A stretch of 64,000 bases of DNA from JASSUD01 sp031963045 (GCA_031963045.1 JASSUK010000042.1:48454-112453), one strand, 5' to 3'; counted from the stretch's first letter, positions 38,101-46,955 are shown. Made by a program: numbers and translations. The notes: generated by a model from the letters alone, not told the origin.

Positions 38101-38837
38101 TCGTTGGGCAGCTGCGACTTGCATATGGGGAAAAGGTGCCGATGGATAAAATCGCGCTAGCAGAAGGGTTGATCAAGGCGGTATCAGGCGCGCTGCCCAA
38201 AATTGAACTCAGCGCCACTACTGGAGTCACCGGCACGGTGGATTTGGCAACCATTTTGCAAGGGTTGACGACCACACTCAGCGAGTGGCATCGCAGTCAT
38301 AAAGAGGCAGACGCCGATATTATTGAAGGTCGTTTCAGAGAGCCCGGGCAACAGCCAAAAAGTCTACAAGTATGTGACCGCATCGGGCAGCAAATACAGG
38401 AGATGGCCTATTACGCAGCTCGCTGCTGGCAGCCTGTGTTCTCGGGACAAGACTGGCGCGAACCCAAAGATATTCAGACGCTGGCCGAGTATGGCGCACG
38501 CCGTGTGATGGAGTACCTGAAAAGAGGGACCGCTGACACGTTGTCGCCTCAGGAACGGGTAGTGCTTGCCTTAATGACGGGTGAAGCGAGTACCCGCTTG
38601 AAGCAAGACCATTTGAGTGTTCGAGGCTTTTTCGCAAAACCAGGCATCAATATAGAGGCAGAGAAAGCAGTATATCTCCCATCCTGGACGGCGCGTCCTA
38701 ACATTTACGGCTATCGATTAGGATCGCCGGTAGAGGCGCGTATCCGCCCATATTATGGGCCGTTTAAGAGTGGGGCTGAGGCGCAACAGCGTGCAGAAGA
38801 TGAGCGAGATCATCAAAGTCGTTGTACGGTCATGTGA
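35199..38837 (+). CDS. STAND NTPase - TPR protein ending in a CaaX motif
   Basis: 1212 aa from the ATG at 35199 (AAGGGT upstream); the frame is open from 35145 but without a ribosome site. Residues about 75-125 carry the helical module shared with 38940 and 59435 (ALRQCIAEVYFEHGEVFDQL, CYQKAQAWG). The NTPase follows, with Walker A GPPKVGKTT at 173-181 and Walker B SLLILDGLD near 250, and reads like an NB-ARC/STAND domain. TPR-like helix pairs lie at about 545-870. The region 1000-1200 is a further, unrecognised domain. The end is S-R-Cys-Thr-Val-Met, a CaaX-type signal. It lies ~100 nt before the next large gene, on the same strand. Confidence 0.8.
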   Translation: MLDVSANAQKVPHLFFACDKFTPDLAQARAAKEAKPELADQLYAQVEVTLLELAAQQGMKPSDPKGLLMEPDPSETPEQTALRQCIAEVYFEHGEVFDQLKQAGQAQACYQKAQAWGHADAAMRCNLSLSTSDLRFSLGQLPPLPVHYVYREESTKLLELLKNKPTALIEVIGPPKVGKTTLIQRLLRPSLDPSFASYALIAWIDCHSVNSANADIQAISHALGYDSPNPKAALQRVASYVQEHSNSLLILDGLDPSNIDLVLTWLNPSVWSGQLIYTTTQTLTEKLSQSLERSVESLPLSLFTADQAKDLVQQYLPKESLEARDCAQVIRMTGGVPGVIQAMCRYYQATIVSFKDFSDFLAKSEKSKKYQNMQDDWLSEIVQASIKPLEQNVGTQYITNPKYRALNIIKQAAWLGDDWIPFEFFVREFGQVDEVGIQMLYDKQLVMLDIDRVTRRLRLNPAFTSVVQKHYQSEERILVGQNIGRLSEVFSYSIAYSFSQPEDLKRYADMVHTLIFKTNLSEGLYSQRNMVLLSGSLARFYYLYHGELQLAYDCLQKTQRFFKEALSDEQITHFEQAPADFTATPNMEGDDAYFLQLYAEDYLYQSATLASQLVSRGQVAVEVIQDFEKSYAIQMNLGTYGNPETIAYTLRNLSRALRKQGLLLNALEKYQALEQWIDQHPKEFDERTRAELLVDQGIIQKEFEDAKPEEQRNYQPAIEVLRETQRIYLKNDTTNQQDENEIKNQRQALGMLSIYLGEAYLAAGNFEIGITHTCQILYYDGERRERQARAYFNLARAFDNAGYLALAKLFIDKALPLQIEAYQPTTKALSLQIEEKILQHSQQAAPRTFDDQITALKTQESLVAYCEAELLTGSAPSKILSRDYIDVIEAKADNWLLQHYSEANFEAAKLKLAKDKVEVENEIKAWKDKEALQLEKDEQWYRALAQPPENRHALIFAHQFKEALLSQIVGQLRLAYGEKVPMDKIALAEGLIKAVSGALPKIELSATTGVTGTVDLATILQGLTTTLSEWHRSHKEADADIIEGRFREPGQQPKSLQVCDRIGQQIQEMAYYAARCWQPVFSGQDWREPKDIQTLAEYGARRVMEYLKRGTADTLSPQERVVLALMTGEASTRLKQDHLSVRGFFAKPGINIEAEKAVYLPSWTARPNIYGYRLGSPVEARIRPYYGPFKSGAEAQQRAEDERDHQSRCTVM

Positions 38838-38880
38838 TTTCATAGGATTGAAGCGGGCTATTGCTGGACTAGGATCGATC

Positions 38881-38968
38881 CAAGGAGTGTTGATGATGTT
38901 TGGCAATCCTGCTTCTCAAATCGATCACAAGGAGTGTTGATGATGTTTGGTAATCCTGCTTCTCAAAC
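38881..38968 (+). repeat. 49-bp direct repeat of the start region, with a coupled 15-codon leader
   Basis: AAGGAGTGTTGATGATGTTTGG occurs in near-identical 39-bp blocks beginning at 38882 and 38931, so ribosome site, start codons and first nine codons are duplicated. The first copy opens a leader of 15 codons (38893-38940, MMFGNPASQIDHKEC). Its TGA stop overlaps the ATG of the main gene by one base. Confidence 0.75.
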
Positions 38969-41900
38969 CCTGATTGGCAATAAAGCGCAGGTGCTAGCAG
39001 CGCAAATCTATCTGAATCAAGCCCGTTTGCAAAAGACGGCGCAGCATCTCGAGGTGGCGTTAGTTTTGTATGACCAGGCAAAAGTCGCTTTTAAAAATAT
39101 CGCCGATACACGCCAGATAACTCCTCCCACCTTATCCCAATTAAAGAGTGCTCTTGCTAAAGCACAGACTTCGAAAACACCTGAAGAAGACGCATTGCGG
39201 CAGCGTATCGCTGAGGTCTATTTTGAGCGCGCGGAACTCTTAGAGAAATTGGGAAAACTCGACAAAGCGCAGGCGAATTACAAAAAAGCGCAAGCCTGGG
39301 GTTATGAGGCAATCAAGCCTTCTCGCATTGCCCGTGCCATGTCGATGTCTGCGATCGGTGCGCTAGCTTTAGCTCAACGGCTGCCGGTTGCCTCATCTGC
39401 GCAGGAAAAAAACATCCTGGTGGATTATCTGTTTGAAAAGGCGCTATCGACGCTGGGAACGTTAGAGGTGTCCCATAAACCCAGCCTTTTTATAGTGTAT
39501 GCACACAATAATCCTACTCACGGACGGGCCGAGGCCGATACGTCTAAATATTTAATCGATAAGTTGGGTACGATCCGAATCAAGCTGCATTCTGATCAAA
39601 TGCCAATGGCGCAACCGTATTCAAGCTCCTTGGACGAGCTGAAACAAGATGGCAGACTAGAAGATATCTTGACGAGTCAATTCTGTTTGTTGCCCACGAA
39701 GTTAAGAGGGGATGTGGGGCCAGTCGATAAGGTCGTGGTGTGTTGCTCTGAGGTATTGGGAAGCTACTTGAAATGGTCTCACTATGAAGATTTTTATCGA
39801 GAACTTCGAGAGGCCTATTTCAAAGATCAAAAAGCCTATGAACAAGATAATACACAATCGGGCACTCCGGCAGTACGTCAGGTAGTCAGACAATTTGCTG
39901 AGAAGGAAGATTTCCATCATGTATTGACAGAAATGGCTTTTTTGCGAATTCGGGTGGAGAAACTCGGAGATAAACACGGCATTATCCCGGTTTCGTTAAC
40001 CCAACAGAGTTATGAGCAATGCCTGGAGCATTTTGTTCCAGAGACGGCGGTTCGGATGGAAGATATACCCCGATTAGAAGCGCAAACCAAAGCGGAGGAA
40101 GTGTATCTGAATCAAAGTCGGCACGGAGTATTGTTTAAGGTGATCGAGCGGCTGTTAGTAGGCAGCAATGAGGCCCGAACGTTTCTGAAACAGTTCTGGG
40201 ATGGATACAGCAATTTGATTTCTCATTTAAAGAAGGAGCCTTCAACGCTTGGCGAGCTAGAGTTTGTCAAGCTAGTAGACGGCATCTTCGATGGCATACG
40301 GGCAGCGCTGCAAAACCAGCTTGTCTTTACTGTGCAGCAACAATACCAACAGCAGCAGATGCTTAATGCAGACCCGAGAGTCGCATTAAAGGAGCAGTAT
40401 GACGCTGCTTTTAAGCAAAATAAGGTGTTTCAGGAAACCCTCCAGCTCTATGTTGAACCACGTGGTAAAGCTGGTTTGGAGGCAACCGAGACCTCTGAGC
40501 TCTTGCATCTAGTTCAAGCCTCTTTAAACGATAAAGATGTGATCTTGTTGACGGGGGACTCCGGGGCGGGCAAAACTACCTTCAACCGCATCCTAGAAAA
40601 GCGATTATGGGAGCAGAAAGAAGATGCAAACGTAATTCCGCTCTTTATTTCTCTGCCAAGGATTGACAAGCCTGAGGACGATCTTATTGCCAAAGCATTA
40701 AGAAAAAGAGGTCTGTCAGAATTTCAAATTCAGACATTAAAAAAAGAAAAACAACAGTTTGTCTTTATTTTGGACGGCTATGATGAGATTCGGCAGACCC
40801 AGAATCTGTATCTGAGCAATTTAATCAATCAGCCTGACGGCTGGCAGGGCCGGATGGTCATCAGTTGTCGTAGCGAATATCTTGGCCAGGACTATCGAAG
40901 CCGATTTCAAGGACATCCGAATCTGAAGGACAAGGACCAGTCCTTTCAAGAAATCGTGATCGCGCCGTTTTCAGAAGAAGAACGTAATCAGTATCTAAAA
41001 AATTATGTGCAGCGCAAACCAACGGGCTGGGCGGTGCAACGCTATCAAGAAGCTTTCGAACAACGGCATTTAAAAGACTTTGTCAGTAATCCGTTTTTGC
41101 TCCAAGTGGTGTTAGAGGCCTTGCCATACATGGACAACGAGGTGAAAGATAAAACGGCCGTTCAGTTACGCATTGACCTGTATGACCAGTTCGTCAGACG
41201 CTGGTTTGAGCGCAACGAGCAGCGTTTAAGCACACAAGATTTAACGAGGACTAAAAGAGAGATCTTTATAGCATTGTCCGATGACGGCTTTGCCCAGCAC
41301 GGTATCCGATTTGTGCAAGACTTAGCAGTGCATCTCTATACAGAGAATGCGGGTAACCCGGTGGTTGACTATTCGTTATTCAAAGACGAGGGGAATTGGA
41401 AGGACGCCTTTTTCGGTAGGGAAGAAGAAAAACAATTGCTTCGAGAAGCTTGGCCATTGATCCGAAGCGGCAATCAATACCGCTTTATCCACAAATCGCT
41501 GCTGGAGTATTTTGTGGCACGCTCGCTCTTCGAGTCATTCGATGCGTGCATGGTGTCAAACATCCGTCCCCGTCGTGGTAGCGACGCTTCCATCTATAGT
41601 TTTGAAAATCAACATGTTCTCCCCCATCAAATACTGCGAGACGTATCATTAGCCCCAAAGGATTGGGTCTGCGACCTGGGCGTTGTGCGATTATTGACTG
41701 AGCGCGTTAAGCAAGAACCCACATTTAAGAAACAGCTATTCGCAATTATCGAGCGCTCCAAAAGCGATGCGAGGGTGCGCCAAGCTGCAGCTAATGCCAT
41801 CACCATATTGGTTATAGCAGGCGTGCAATTCCTGGGAACCGATTTATCTGGGATTCAGATTCCTGGCGCGATTCTCAGTTATGGCGTGTTCGATTCGGTT

Positions 41901-43955
41901 CAACTACAAGGCGCAGATCTGCGCAAAGTAAATCTGATCGGTGCCTGGCTACGAAACACAGATTTAAGCGGCGCGCGCATGGAAGGGGCGCAGTTTGGAG
42001 AGTTGCCAGGGTTGGAGCTTAAAGATAGTGTTCATGCCTGCTGCTATTCATCGGATGGTCAATTATTGATCGTGTCCTATGGAAAAACCGTGGCACTGTA
42101 CGATACGCACACGCTCGAAGAAAAAAGACGTTTGATTGGGCATGAAGATCAGGTGGAAAGCGTCGTGATGTCGGCCGATGGTCGATATGTGGTCTCCGGG
42201 AATAAGGACAAGACGGTGCAGGTATGGGATTGTCAAACACCAGGGGCTACGCCTCGCTTCCTTGGCTGGCATGAAAGTAGGGTTACTAGCATTGTGATAT
42301 CGGCCGATGGTCGGCATGTGGTCTCAGGCAGTGATGACGGGACGGTGCGGGTGTGGGATTTGCAAACGCTCGAGGCGGCGCCTCGCATCCTCAGCGGGCA
42401 TAAAGATGTGGTGAATAGCGTCGCGATATCGGCCCATAGTCGGTACGTGGTCTCCGGGAGTAATGACAAGACGGTGCGGGTGTGGGATTTGCAAACGCCC
42501 GAAGCTGCGCCACACGTCCTCAGCGGGCATGAAAGTGGCGTTACTAGCGTTGTGATGTCGGCCGATAATCAGTATGTGGTCTTCGGGAGTTGGGACACTA
42601 CAGTGCGGGTGTGGGATTGGCAAACGCCCGAGGCGGCGCCTCGCGTCCTCAGCGGGCATGAAAATGTGGTGGCTAGCGTCGTGATATCGGCCGATGGTCG
42701 GTATGTGGTCTCCGGGAGTAATGACAAGACGGTGCGGGTGTGGGATTTGCAAACGCCCGAGGCTGTGCCTCGCGTCCTCAGGGGGCATGAAAGTGGGATT
42801 ACTAGCGTTGTGATATCGGCCGATGGTCAGTATGTGGTCTCAGGCAGTGATGACGGGAAGGTACGGGTGTGGGATTGGCAAACGCCTGAGGCGGCGCCTC
42901 GCATCCTCAGCGGGCATAAAGAGGTGGTGAATAGCGTCGTGACATCGACCGATGGTCGGTATATAGCCTCCGGGAGTTGGGACAAGACGGTGCAGGTGTG
43001 GGATTGGCAAACGCCCGAAGCTGAGCCTCGCGTCTTCAGCGGGCATGCGAATTCGGTGAGTAGTGTCGTGATGTCTGTCGATGGTCGGTATGTGGTCTTC
43101 GGGAGTAATGACAATATAGTGCGGGTGTGGGATTTGCAAACGCCCGAGGCGGCGCCTCGCGTCCTCAGCGGGCATGAAAGTGGGGTTACTAGCGTTGTGA
43201 TATCGGCCGATGGTCGGTATGTGGTTTCCGGGCGTAATGACAATACGGTGCAAGTGTGGGATTGGCAAACGCCCGAGGCTGCGCCTCGCGTCCTCAACTG
43301 GCATAAAGCGGTGGTGACTAGCGTCGTGATATCGGCCAATAGTCGGTATGTGGTCTTCGGGAGTAATGACAAGACGGTGCGGCTGTGGGATTTGCAAAAG
43401 CCCAAGGCTGCACCTCGCGTCCTCGGCTGGCATAAAGAGGTGGTGACTAGCGTTGCGATATCGGCCGATGGTCGGTATGTGGTCTCTGGGAGTAAAGACA
43501 ATACGGCGCAGGTGTGGGATTGGCAAACGCCCGAGGCTGAGCCCCGCGCCCTCATAGGGCATGAAAGTTGGGTGACTAGCATTGTGATATCGGCCGATGG
43601 TCGGTATGTGGTCTCCGGGGGGTATGACGATACGATGCGGGTGTGGGATATCGCTTCGAGTCAATGTCTGGTAACAGTTCACGGGTTTAACGGAAGCGTT
43701 AACAGTGTCGCCTGGAAAAACATAGACGGCATCGATTATCTGATAACAGGCAGTGACGACAAAATGGTGCGTTGCTGGCAATTGATTGCAGTGGATGATC
43801 AATGGCAAGTTAGGTTAAGGTGGACATCGGGGCAAGACGCATTGACCCTGGTTGGTGCCAAGATAGAGGGCGTCGAAGGATTAAGTCCAATCAATAGCCG
43901 TCTGCTCAAGCAACGCGGCGCGACGGGAGAGCCACGCGAGATTGGTGTTAACTAA
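38940..43955 (+). CDS. TPR module - TIR/SEFIR-like - NACHT - pentapeptide - WD40 protein
   Basis: 1671 aa from the ATG at 38940 (AAGGAG 5 nt upstream). Residues 1-125 form a TPR-like module (VLYDQAKVAFKN, IAEVYFERAELLEKLGKLDK). Residues about 180-360 look like a TIR/SEFIR domain: PSLFIVYAHNN, VDKVVVCCSEVLGSYL and KHGIIPVSL. NACHT: Walker A GDSGAGKTT at about 539-547 and Walker B FVFILDGYDEIRQ near 608. Pentapeptide region at about 965-1020, then 14 WD40 units. No CaaX end (it ends EIGVN). The layout is that of an NLR-like signalling protein. The TIR call is a pattern judgement and needs a structure or profile search. Confidence 0.83.
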   Translation: MMFGNPASQTLIGNKAQVLAAQIYLNQARLQKTAQHLEVALVLYDQAKVAFKNIADTRQITPPTLSQLKSALAKAQTSKTPEEDALRQRIAEVYFERAELLEKLGKLDKAQANYKKAQAWGYEAIKPSRIARAMSMSAIGALALAQRLPVASSAQEKNILVDYLFEKALSTLGTLEVSHKPSLFIVYAHNNPTHGRAEADTSKYLIDKLGTIRIKLHSDQMPMAQPYSSSLDELKQDGRLEDILTSQFCLLPTKLRGDVGPVDKVVVCCSEVLGSYLKWSHYEDFYRELREAYFKDQKAYEQDNTQSGTPAVRQVVRQFAEKEDFHHVLTEMAFLRIRVEKLGDKHGIIPVSLTQQSYEQCLEHFVPETAVRMEDIPRLEAQTKAEEVYLNQSRHGVLFKVIERLLVGSNEARTFLKQFWDGYSNLISHLKKEPSTLGELEFVKLVDGIFDGIRAALQNQLVFTVQQQYQQQQMLNADPRVALKEQYDAAFKQNKVFQETLQLYVEPRGKAGLEATETSELLHLVQASLNDKDVILLTGDSGAGKTTFNRILEKRLWEQKEDANVIPLFISLPRIDKPEDDLIAKALRKRGLSEFQIQTLKKEKQQFVFILDGYDEIRQTQNLYLSNLINQPDGWQGRMVISCRSEYLGQDYRSRFQGHPNLKDKDQSFQEIVIAPFSEEERNQYLKNYVQRKPTGWAVQRYQEAFEQRHLKDFVSNPFLLQVVLEALPYMDNEVKDKTAVQLRIDLYDQFVRRWFERNEQRLSTQDLTRTKREIFIALSDDGFAQHGIRFVQDLAVHLYTENAGNPVVDYSLFKDEGNWKDAFFGREEEKQLLREAWPLIRSGNQYRFIHKSLLEYFVARSLFESFDACMVSNIRPRRGSDASIYSFENQHVLPHQILRDVSLAPKDWVCDLGVVRLLTERVKQEPTFKKQLFAIIERSKSDARVRQAAANAITILVIAGVQFLGTDLSGIQIPGAILSYGVFDSVQLQGADLRKVNLIGAWLRNTDLSGARMEGAQFGELPGLELKDSVHACCYSSDGQLLIVSYGKTVALYDTHTLEEKRRLIGHEDQVESVVMSADGRYVVSGNKDKTVQVWDCQTPGATPRFLGWHESRVTSIVISADGRHVVSGSDDGTVRVWDLQTLEAAPRILSGHKDVVNSVAISAHSRYVVSGSNDKTVRVWDLQTPEAAPHVLSGHESGVTSVVMSADNQYVVFGSWDTTVRVWDWQTPEAAPRVLSGHENVVASVVISADGRYVVSGSNDKTVRVWDLQTPEAVPRVLRGHESGITSVVISADGQYVVSGSDDGKVRVWDWQTPEAAPRILSGHKEVVNSVVTSTDGRYIASGSWDKTVQVWDWQTPEAEPRVFSGHANSVSSVVMSVDGRYVVFGSNDNIVRVWDLQTPEAAPRVLSGHESGVTSVVISADGRYVVSGRNDNTVQVWDWQTPEAAPRVLNWHKAVVTSVVISANSRYVVFGSNDKTVRLWDLQKPKAAPRVLGWHKEVVTSVAISADGRYVVSGSKDNTAQVWDWQTPEAEPRALIGHESWVTSIVISADGRYVVSGGYDDTMRVWDIASSQCLVTVHGFNGSVNSVAWKNIDGIDYLITGSDDKMVRCWQLIAVDDQWQVRLRWTSGQDALTLVGAKIEGVEGLSPINSRLLKQRGATGEPREIGVN
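42134..43650 (+). repeat. Tandem 129-bp WD40 coding repeats
   Basis: About twelve 43-residue units at near-identical nucleotide level (GTGCGGGTGTGGGATT and CTCAGCGGGCATGAAAG recur throughout). The high identity points to recent amplification or gene conversion. Long minus-strand frames in this interval are by-products of the repetition. Confidence 0.9.
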
Positions 43956-43964
43956 CTGCTGGAT

Positions 43965-44141
43965 GATGCGAGCCTTGCCAATTTTTTCTTTAAGCTTGGA
44001 AAAAATGAATCTAACTCGCTCCAATTCGACCACCATTTTCTGGTTACGGTTTCAGAGCTATTGCTGAGCCCTATAGCTTTGATGCGTTTTTCTTCTTTTC
44101 GTACGCTGGGCTGTGAGTGCCCGCGAGCATAAGTGTTCAGA
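43965..44141 (-). pseudogene. Possible transposase fragment with a repeated 26-bp end
   Basis: On the minus strand a short stretch reads ELERVRFIFSKLKEKIGKAR, which recalls the C-terminal helix of IS630-type transposases (N-P-I-E-x-x-F-x-x-L-K). The 26-bp sequence at 44116-44141 (AGTGCCCGCGAGCATAAGTG...) recurs at 33651-33676 with one mismatch. Together they suggest debris of an insertion event. Weak evidence. Confidence 0.3.
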
Positions 44142-44202
44142 GGGCATGTTTTAGCACCAGGAGGCGTCCACATTATCACTGACTCTTTATCCAGAACGGA
44201 GG

Positions 44203-44616
44203 TTATGGATAAGTGCCGCCATACTCCGCTGGGAATGTTTGCGAACGCCCACCTTTTCCAGGCAAGCATTTAAGCTTTATTTGAGGGGGAAAAATAGCCC
44301 ACAGCTCTCCTTTTATGCTTGCCCGTTCTACTCTTTGATCATGAAAGGCATCAAAATAATATTTTTTAAGTTCGTCCGTATGCGCTTTTAATACACCCCT
44401 TACATCAAATCCTGATGCTATTTCAGAATGAAGATAAAAAATTACGCGCCCCCTACCTTCGGTTTCACAATGATAATTTTCATGCGTACTATCTAGCTTT
44501 GTGAAGCTATATACCTTCTCGCCTCCAATAAAACGGTCCGTATTCGCGACCTCACCATAACTAGCACCGCTTATAAAGATGGTAGATAGAAATACTATTA
44601 AATAATTAAATTTCAT
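44203..44616 (-). CDS. Small exported protein of unknown function
   Basis: 137 aa. Clear Sec signal peptide (MKFNYLIVFLSTIFISGASYG, cleavage about residue 21). The mature part has Cys pairs (HCETEG and KCLPGKGG) that could form a disulfide and a Tyr/His-rich centre. No family recognised. AAGGTTG lies before the ATG. It stands alone on its strand, AT-rich, between the large WD40 gene and an unknown gene. It could be a periplasmic or secreted factor. Confidence 0.55.
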   Translation of the reverse strand: MKFNYLIVFLSTIFISGASYGEVANTDRFIGGEKVYSFTKLDSTHENYHCETEGRGRVIFYLHSEIASGFDVRGVLKAHTDELKKYYFDAFHDQRVERASIKGELWAIFPPQIKLKCLPGKGGRSQTFPAEYGGTYP

Positions 44617-44766
44617 CTTGCAACCTTTTATTTTTTATAGAAAAAACGCAGTTATTTTATTGATGTTACGCATATTGTAGAACAGCGAGTTTGTGTTGGG
44701 CAACGTTCCTCAACACGCATACCACTTCTTTTTGAATACCTGCGTAACATCAGTCATTTTATTGCG

Positions 44767-46152
44767 TTAAGCAATGGATACACTATTTTTGTGAACGTAT
44801 ACTGATTTTGATTTGGCAGTTATTTCCTCAAATACACCTTTATTTGCAAGCTCTCTAAAGCCAAATCCAAAGGCTTCTGGATTAGGCTCATCTTTATAAC
44901 AAGCTGAAATAAGCTGGTCTGCGTATTCGCACCCTTGTTCTACCTCAATCATAGAATGATGATGATCAAAGGAATGTTGACCATGCATATACCCCATCAA
45001 GGTAGTCAAGAGCAGTGTGGAGAAATAATTTTCATCAGAAAATATTTTATTTTTTTCAGATGATCCCAACTTACTTACAGCTGGGTTGGATTCTGGTAGG
45101 CACAGTTTTCTTCTTAACATTGGAGCCAACAGTTTTGCTGCAATAGTAATATGAAAGGCTGTTCCTGATGGACCAGAGGTAGTTGGATAATTTTTTTCCT
45201 GAGCATTCTTTAAATATTTTGTACCAGAAGTGATGCGAAAAACTTCACCGCCTGTTGCTATGAAAATATTTTTTTCATCCTCTTTTATATTTTCAGGAAG
45301 TTTTTGCTCTTCTTTGATATAACTTAGCTCTGATTGAGTTAAGCCTTTTAGATCATTCACACTGCATAGTTTGCGATACTCAGGGTTACGGTCAAGGGGT
45401 ATAGAGGTCCTTATACTAATATCGTCCCCTTCTTTATATAGCTCTACCCGTTGAACTTCTATTTTTGGCAAACCTTCTTCATCGTAACCACATATCTTGA
45501 CTAGTCTGCTAAAAAAATCCATATCCACAAGATCCGCATATTTCTGCTTTGCAGTTGGATTGGAATGGATCTCTTTTTCTATTGCTTTTATCATACGCAA
45601 GAATACTTTATTCGGACCAATTGCAACAGTTTGAGCAATAGACGAACCCAATACCCGCAAGGTTGCATCATCTTCCATTTTTGAAGATTTGAGAAAAACA
45701 TTATCCTGTAGGCTTACTGCTCCTGATTGATTGCTTCTATAGAATTTGAAAGCCTCGCCTAGTTTTTCTTGTGCCTTTTTTTCATAGCGAATTTCAAAAA
45801 GCTCGATAATGCTTTTTCCAAAATGGAAGAGGAATTGCTTTGACATGGGTGAATCATAAATCCAGGCAGCTAATTCTTGCTCCTGTCGCTTACGCTTTCT
45901 TGTTTGAATAGAAGAGTCAAATGATGGATCGATTAATTTTTGCTCTTTGATTAATTCTTTTTCTTCTAGTCGTCTTGGCTTCTCAATTGCTTCTTCTTTT
46001 TTTTCTTTAATTTTATTGCGCGCATCCAATAGCCCATGTAGATTATGTGGATTATATACAGCATGCTTTAAATTTATATCATCAAATGCTTTTTCATTTG
46101 AATAATTTTTATTAATATCATTTCGATGAGCCGTCATTAATGAATTTATCAT
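44767..46152 (-). CDS. Unknown 461-aa protein with a His-rich motif
   Basis: Start at 46152 chosen for GGAG 6 nt upstream; the frame is open to 46230. Residues about 45-110 are a charged Lys/Glu coiled coil (RNKIKEKKEEAIEKPRRLEE). The rest looks globular. Notable motifs are TTSGPSGTAFHITIAAKLLAP and MGYMHGQHSFDHHHSMIEVE; the four His plus Asp could bind metal or be catalytic. Family not recognised. AT-rich, in the effector-type region. The 950-nt stretch upstream contains only a diverged tRNA terminator and fragments. Confidence 0.6.
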   Translation of the reverse strand: MINSLMTAHRNDINKNYSNEKAFDDINLKHAVYNPHNLHGLLDARNKIKEKKEEAIEKPRRLEEKELIKEQKLIDPSFDSSIQTRKRKRQEQELAAWIYDSPMSKQFLFHFGKSIIELFEIRYEKKAQEKLGEAFKFYRSNQSGAVSLQDNVFLKSSKMEDDATLRVLGSSIAQTVAIGPNKVFLRMIKAIEKEIHSNPTAKQKYADLVDMDFFSRLVKICGYDEEGLPKIEVQRVELYKEGDDISIRTSIPLDRNPEYRKLCSVNDLKGLTQSELSYIKEEQKLPENIKEDEKNIFIATGGEVFRITSGTKYLKNAQEKNYPTTSGPSGTAFHITIAAKLLAPMLRRKLCLPESNPAVSKLGSSEKNKIFSDENYFSTLLLTTLMGYMHGQHSFDHHHSMIEVEQGCEYADQLISACYKDEPNPEAFGFGFRELANKGVFEEITAKSKSVYVHKNSVSIA

Positions 46153-46482
46153 AAATACTCCAATTTTTATAAATTTGTTGATGAAATAGCAATAACATCT
46201 CATTTTTCGAAATGGATATGCGATGTACACGCATCATTTCACTTGTTACACAAGTTTTTATACCGCTCGCATTTGAGCCTGCTGATGCTTGCTAGTTAGT
46301 GCCATGATTCTCCTTGCACAAAGTCCCCACATGGATAGCGTAGTACTTCAAAAATTTCTCTATGAGATAGCAACGAATATTTGGCCAGATTTACGCACTT
46401 TTTATTCAAAGAAGCAGGAGTCATGCTGATATTTCATTGGGGGAATGTAATTTAAGCCAATATTCTATTTATACAAGTCAAT

Positions 46483-46519
46483 AAAAAACCCCGAGGAGCC
46501 TTATGGTTGCTCGGGTTTT
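46483..46519. terminator. Terminator-like hairpin, diverged copy of the tRNA-Arg terminator
   Basis: ACCCCGAG ... CTCGGGTTTT with the inner GAGCCTTATGGTTG copies the layout at 15214-15249. The following bases (TGTCGCGAGAGGGAATTCAC) look like a tRNA 3' end gone bad. Probably a decayed tRNA locus or an old integration scar. Confidence 0.5.
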
Positions 46520-46955
46520 GGGTAATATTGTGTCGCGAGAGGGAATTCACATTAAAGGCTGCATTCAGCGCCGGATAAAGATTTTTTGATATTATAAATA
46601 AATCTTACTAATAAGGATAGCCATGTAATTAAAAACATGGCTCTGGTGCAATATTTACAGCCCAAACACTATACAAATTAGCTAGCATTAGACGTTACAT
46701 ATTAAACAGCGTGCACATATTGTGCCTATCGCAGGCAATAGCTACCATCTCAGGCATCAGCGCCAAGCCAGGATAATTCAGTTTGCAAAAAAGCAGGAGT
46801 AGATACTGGTAGCAGAATAACCAGGCAACGGTCCAAAAGGGCTTCGTTTGCACTTTAGCAGACGACAACCAATTGCGCGCTACGCAATGGTTTATCTGTT
46901 ATTTTTTACTGCCGTGACGTCACGAATACAAACTGGCCAGCAATGTACTAATAGT

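Noticed and set aside
42827..43808. Long minus-strand open frames (251 and 322 codons) across the WD40 array
   Set aside because: They follow the 129-bp repeat period and are the antisense shadow of the plus-strand WD40 units. No ribosome site and no family match.
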